Part shown: one piece after another, positions 59,761 through 64,000 of the stretch
Position numbering within the stretch: the first letter of the stretch is position 1
How the letters are laid out: every line of letters starts with the position of its first letter
Assembly (NCBI RefSeq): GCF_026914185.1
Contig: NC_070559.1
Span: 62,001 to 126,000 of the forward strand
DNA length: 64,000 nt
Direction of reading: 5' to 3'
Origin: Puccinia triticina
Taxonomy: Eukaryota; Basidiomycota; Pucciniomycetes; Pucciniales; Pucciniaceae
Program-made: the position numbers and the translations under genes
Notes under the pieces: model-generated
Databases searched by the model: none
Told to the model about the DNA's origin: nothing
Seen by the model: the letters and a program-made list of their open reading frames with translations, nothing else

Positions 59761-60005
59761 CTACACCACGGGTGCACTAAAAGTTTCCGAGGTGGTCTTG
59801 AGAACCAAAATGGTTTGATAGTGGTTTTTGGGACCAAATTGGTCTGAATTTGGTTTGGGAACCCATTTGCTTACCATTTTGGTTCCCAAAACCATTTTGT
59901 GAGAGAATGACCACTGTCCTCTAAGAGATTTGGTTTTCAGAACCAATCTCACAACTTTTTCCCAAATGTTGTGGGATTGGTTCTGAAAACCAAAATGGTT
60001 GGTGT
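59761..60005. repeat. Inverted-word repeat (ggttttgggaacc / accaaaatggtt)
   Basis: Built from accaaaatggtt, ggttttgggaacca-like and gattggttctgaaaacca words in both orientations, giving multiple possible hairpins. Ends not defined; probably a degraded foldback element. Confidence 0.5.
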
Positions 60006-63000
60006 AAAGGATATCGAAACTATTGGATTTTCAAATCTTCCTTCTGCCTTCTTTTCACTGAGCTACTTGTTGCCTACATCATCATCTCTACTTATGCTCA
60101 TACCACCTGTGTTTCCTTTTAGTTTGGTCATGCTATCTTGCCGTACTAGCCTTGTGACTTTGATCCCTGCCTAGATTAGCTGTATTGCTTTCCTTCTACT
60201 GTGTTCTCTGGTGCGCGCGCTCTGTTAGTGATTGGTTGTATGTCACCTGTTTGCTCATCCTGATTTTCCATCAGGTTCTATTGTCTTCTTTCATATTCAA
60301 TATTCTCTCAACCACTGGTCCTTGTATTGTAGCCTACTTAAAACATAGCCTACAAACCTGAAATCAACCATTGGTTCTTCCTCCCTTTCTGTCCGCGCCT
60401 CTGAATCCAAGCCAATCCGGTGAGCTCTCAAATCTCACTGCCCTCTCTCAAGCCCACAAGCTCATCTCAGTGCCTCATTGTGTTGCGGTCTTCAGTCCAA
60501 ATCCCTACAAAAACCAAAAATGTTGGCAGAGCGGTTCCCAGAACCAAATGGAAGTTTCTGGAAATATCACCACAGAGGTTTGCTTAGCACTTGCGTGCAA
60601 GTGCCTTCACCCCTCTCTTTAGGAATCCTTTAAGATCTCTTTAAGGACTTGGCTCCAAGTGATGTGTAATTTTGTGCTGAATTTTTGCTGAAGTTATGCT
60701 GAATGTTTATGAAGTCATGTTGGAAAGGGTCTGATATCATATTGATACCAACTGAAACTTGACCGTATATATTACTTTAACTCTTTGAAAACATATGTAC
60801 AACCACACTGCAATGAATTGTCAACTGCTTGGCAGAAACAATGGTTTCTTCTATTGAAACTATATAATATATTTTGATTAATCATGGGGTTATACCAGGG
60901 GAGCTTGCTCAGCACTTGCATGCAATTCCAATCATTCAATAATTTTTTTAACCTTGTAAACTTACTTCCGGAACTCTATCAGCAAGTTACACTCAATTTC
61001 CACTCAATTAACTTGTGGTCAATCCATGCTGAATTAATGTTGAATCAATGCTGAATTTAGCTCAAGGCAAGTTTGAGATGTGTTCAATCTGGCTTGAGAC
61101 TGAATTCTAAGGCTCTCGCAAGGATAAAAAAAACTTTTCCATGAGAAGATGTTGTCAACCTGAATTCCCAAATGTCCAGGAGATATTCCTCAACTTCTTG
61201 TGAAAGAGTGAAATTCACCCTTCTGAGGTTTAGAAGATGCTCAAGATAAATCCTTGAAGCTTACAAAGAGTCATTTCATAAGAAATAAAGCTGTATATAA
61301 ACTTGATATGTGAGCTTGGAAAAGAGAAACGCTTCGACAAAATTCCTGATTCATCTATTGTTTAAAATGAATTTCAATCTGAACACCAAGATTTGGTAGT
61401 AAATTTGAAAACGTTTTGATGTATTAAATATTTAACAATGAATTTTTGGTGGGTTTTCTCTAGAATTGAATTCCTCTCTAACAGTTCTTTTAGATTGAAT
61501 CTTCATTACTATCTGTGCCAGTTTTCTAGTACGCATGCATTTCCCAGGTTGGGTCTGCTTGGCATGATGAGTGGACAATCTTGGGTATCAATTTCAATCT
61601 GAACATGTTATTCTTACTCAAATTTCTGTGGCTCTCTGTGCTAATTTTATATTGAATCATCATATTCTAGATTGGCTCCCTTTGATTGTTTCAGGAATGA
61701 TGTGGGGAGTAGTGTTTTAAAATATTTGCTATTAATTGAATGTGCATCATTTTCCATGCTCGTTGTCCGATGCTATATTGGTTCTGCTTGACATGTTGTG
61801 TCAATGGCCCGCAAGCAATCAGCTCTGCTAGAATTCCAAGAGCCTCAGCTGTTGTTTTCTTTGGCCGAAACCCAAACCTTGAGAAATTCAACATGTGAAG
61901 GAGCCTACCCAAAACAAGAGCAAACATTACAAGGTTTCTCAGGAGCTTGGTAGCAAGAACAATTGTAAAAGATACAAGCGGAAATCTTACCATCAGGTTT
62001 CAACTAGCAGACATTCTTTATTCCTCAAAGGAATTCAAGAAGAATAAAAGATCAGCTTGTTTAACAGGGTATCCCCATGATTTTTTTTTTGGTTGCAAGT
62101 TGGTTGTCTGATTATTCAAGGTTAGCTGTTACATGAAAAAATTGTAGCAAAAAATCACAAGGCTTAGATACAATTAGGCAACACTTATCAAGGATGAAAA
62201 TATGGTTACTGAAAATGTGACACAAAAATGCATGGAAACAAACAAACTGTGATTCATAGTCAAAAGCAACATCCCAGAAGTGATCTAGTTCACCATTTCT
62301 GAGATTTTCAACGGTTGAATCAACATATAGCAAGATGTGTCTCTGGAAAACTATAAGAAGAAGAATCATATTTACGCCTCAAGTCATTATGTTCACTTGG
62401 ATTTAAGGAAAGAATTTGTACAAGACTCAAAAATCTGGTTGTGATTGATTTATATGTTGGGTAGAAGAGGGAGTTGACATGCAAGTTGATTTCAAATTTG
62501 AATTTTTACTTCAAGTTTGTTGGGCGGAATGGGGTCTTTTAATGGTGCTGATGTTTAAAGAGAGTATCATTTTTTATCTGGCTGGTAGTGGCTGAGCCTG
62601 TGTTTAAATTGAAGCAGACCGTTTGAAAATTTCATAGTTAAGTTCCATTTGAGAATGATGAATGCATGCATTGGCAATCCCCAATTCAGTCCATTTAAAA
62701 TATCAGGGATGTGAGATCTCTCTTCTAATTTATTGGCAGAAATGGGCTTTGGGTATGAGGTGGAGTGGCTCTACCATTTGCTGGTTGATTCTTGAAATGG
62801 CAACATATAACATTTACATGCTTGGAAGTGGGTGGTGTAGCCACCTTGGAGTATAGTTGCAAATTCTTTTTGTGTGCCGTAACTGGCTCCCTGAAGCAAA
62901 TTTTCCAAATTTTCTTTTTTTGGTGGGGATTTAAGGGCAAGCCATGCACAAGTGAATTGAGGCATGTTGAATCACCCTGAATTCCAACTTCCACTGCACA

Positions 63001-63447
63001 TGGATCTTTCAGAAAAAAAATATGGATTGATTCAATTCAGAATGAGGATTAACAATTTTCAAGACACTCAAGGTGTGAATTCTGAATCCGTGAGTTGTTT
63101 TGTAGTGAATTAGATGCCAAGTTTATAAAAAAACTGTCTTTCCAGAAGGATCACATTTCTTCACATTTTTTCTGGTTTACTGCACCATTTTCTTCTCCCT
63201 GATTCAAGAAATATTTTTAAATAAAGAAAAAAATAACATATCTGACTTACAATTGACATTGCTTCAAAGTTTGAGCCTGAACTACTGTTGATTAGTCTGG
63301 AATTTGGGAATTGCTGTCTTCCCAAGTTGTGTTAGTAATTTTTTCCTCTTCAGAATTCTGTCTATTGTAGAAGTAGAGTAATTTTTTGAATTAAATTTTT
63401 GACTTCTTTTGGTTTTGAAGCAGTTGACTTGAATTGGCGTGTGCCAC
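60006..63447. other. AT-rich intergenic desert
   Basis: About 3.4 kb with only short unsupported frames on both strands (for example 61,691-61,993 and 62,112-62,369). No splice-consistent gene, RNA gene or bounded repeat recognised. Confidence 0.5.
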
Positions 63448-63476
63448 ACTAACGTACGCCCGTACGTTTGTGTGAC
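63448..63476. repeat. Perfect-arm hairpin
   Basis: cacac..aacgtacg and cgtacgtt..gtgtg arms around a 2-3 base loop. It lies just upstream of the palindromic tandem array. Confidence 0.6.
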
Positions 63477-63529
63477 AACGGGGAGTCCTACACTGTGCGC
63501 CTCCTCGGAGAGGCTTATGTAATAAGCTC

Positions 63530-64000
63530 CTCAACTGGCCGGGTGGATCTCTTCAACCCACACTCCAATCGATGGCCGACCATCGGGTGGAGTACACACT
63601 CCGCTTGATGAACGGCAATCGAGCGGATTATACATCCCACCCAATGACCGGGCATCAACTGGGGTTTGTACTCCACTAATGATGACCGGCCATTGAGCCC
63701 TGTGCACACCACTCGATGACCGGCCATCGAGCGGCGTTCTGGGGTTTAATGCCGCTCAATGGCCATTGAGTGGAGTACATACCCCACTCAATGCCCGAGT
63801 GCTCCCCCCTCAATGACCTGTCTGTACAGGTCATCAAGAGGACATGTGACTCCCCTCGATGGCTGGCACAGACCGGTCATCGAGAGGAGATGTTACTCCC
63901 CTCAATGGCTGGTACGGACCGGTCATCGAGAGGAATTATTCCCCTCGATGACCTGTATTGACCGGTCATCAAGAGGTGTAAGTCCCCTTGATGACCGGCA
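63530..64000. repeat. Tandem array of palindromic units (runs off window)
   Basis: At least nine degenerate units of roughly 45-65 bp, each built on ctcgatgaccgg(n)catcgag-type palindromes (for example cgatgaccggccatcgag at about 63,713-63,730 and gaccggtcatcgagagg at 63,871, 63,919 and 63,961). Units become more alike toward the window end. The open frames on both strands are translations of the repeat. Confidence 0.8.

Noticed and set aside
63530..64000. CRISPR array
   Set aside because: Units are palindromic and contiguous without unique spacers, and the genome is eukaryotic.

Overview
The window looks like nuclear DNA of a basidiomycete rust fungus (Pucciniales, most likely Puccinia or a close relative). 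The reasons are intron-rich housekeeping genes with short introns (about 60-110 bp, 5'-GT..AG-3'), genes separated by long AT-rich repeat deserts, Myb/SANT plus NAM-like ORFs typical of rust PIF/Harbinger elements, and dense nested transposons. No database search was possible, so the genus is inference.

Layout. 1-4.3 kb: a CBP3-type ubiquinol-cytochrome c chaperone, then a small candidate secreted protein. 4.8-8.6 kb: a run of MITE and foldback elements. 9-18.1 kb, minus strand: a type II membrane dipeptidyl aminopeptidase (S9B), glutathione reductase and the mitochondrial methylcrotonoyl-CoA carboxylase beta subunit. An unrecognised gene is divergent from the last of these. 20.4-22.7 kb: TFIIIB subunit BRF1. 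22.8-33 kb: a repeat island dominated by a four-part transposon nest (25,069-30,875), with a second candidate secreted protein at its edge. 33.6-39.6 kb: a large START-module lipid-transfer-like protein with a C-terminal membrane anchor. 40.3-46.1 kb: an FG nucleoporin of the Nup159/Nup214 type on the minus strand, head-to-head with beclin/ATG6 (46.3-48.3 kb) across about 220 bp. 48.8-52.9 kb: a complete but dead PIF/Harbinger transposon whose transposase is split by a solo LTR. 54.6-55.6 kb: a HUA1-like zinc protein. 56.8-58.5 kb: an inverted-repeat element containing an allantoicase-like fragment. 58.6-59.4 kb: a membrane-anchored OTU cysteine-protease-like protein. 59.4-63.4 kb: AT-rich DNA with no gene I can support. 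63.5 kb to the end: a tandem array of palindromic units that runs off the window.

The host genes are unrelated single-copy functions (respiratory assembly, redox, leucine catabolism, Pol III transcription, lipid transfer, nuclear pore, autophagy) with no shared pathway. The unusual content is the mobile DNA. Several elements can be delimited to the base by target-site duplications (TSDs): 8-bp, 7-bp, 5-bp, 3-bp TTA and 2-bp TA. This gives a relative insertion history. Two solo LTRs of one family sit at 28.3-30.0 kb and 50.7-51.8 kb, and each has itself been invaded by a different MITE. A module of the same LTR lies inside a third, foldback element at 4.8-5.4 kb.
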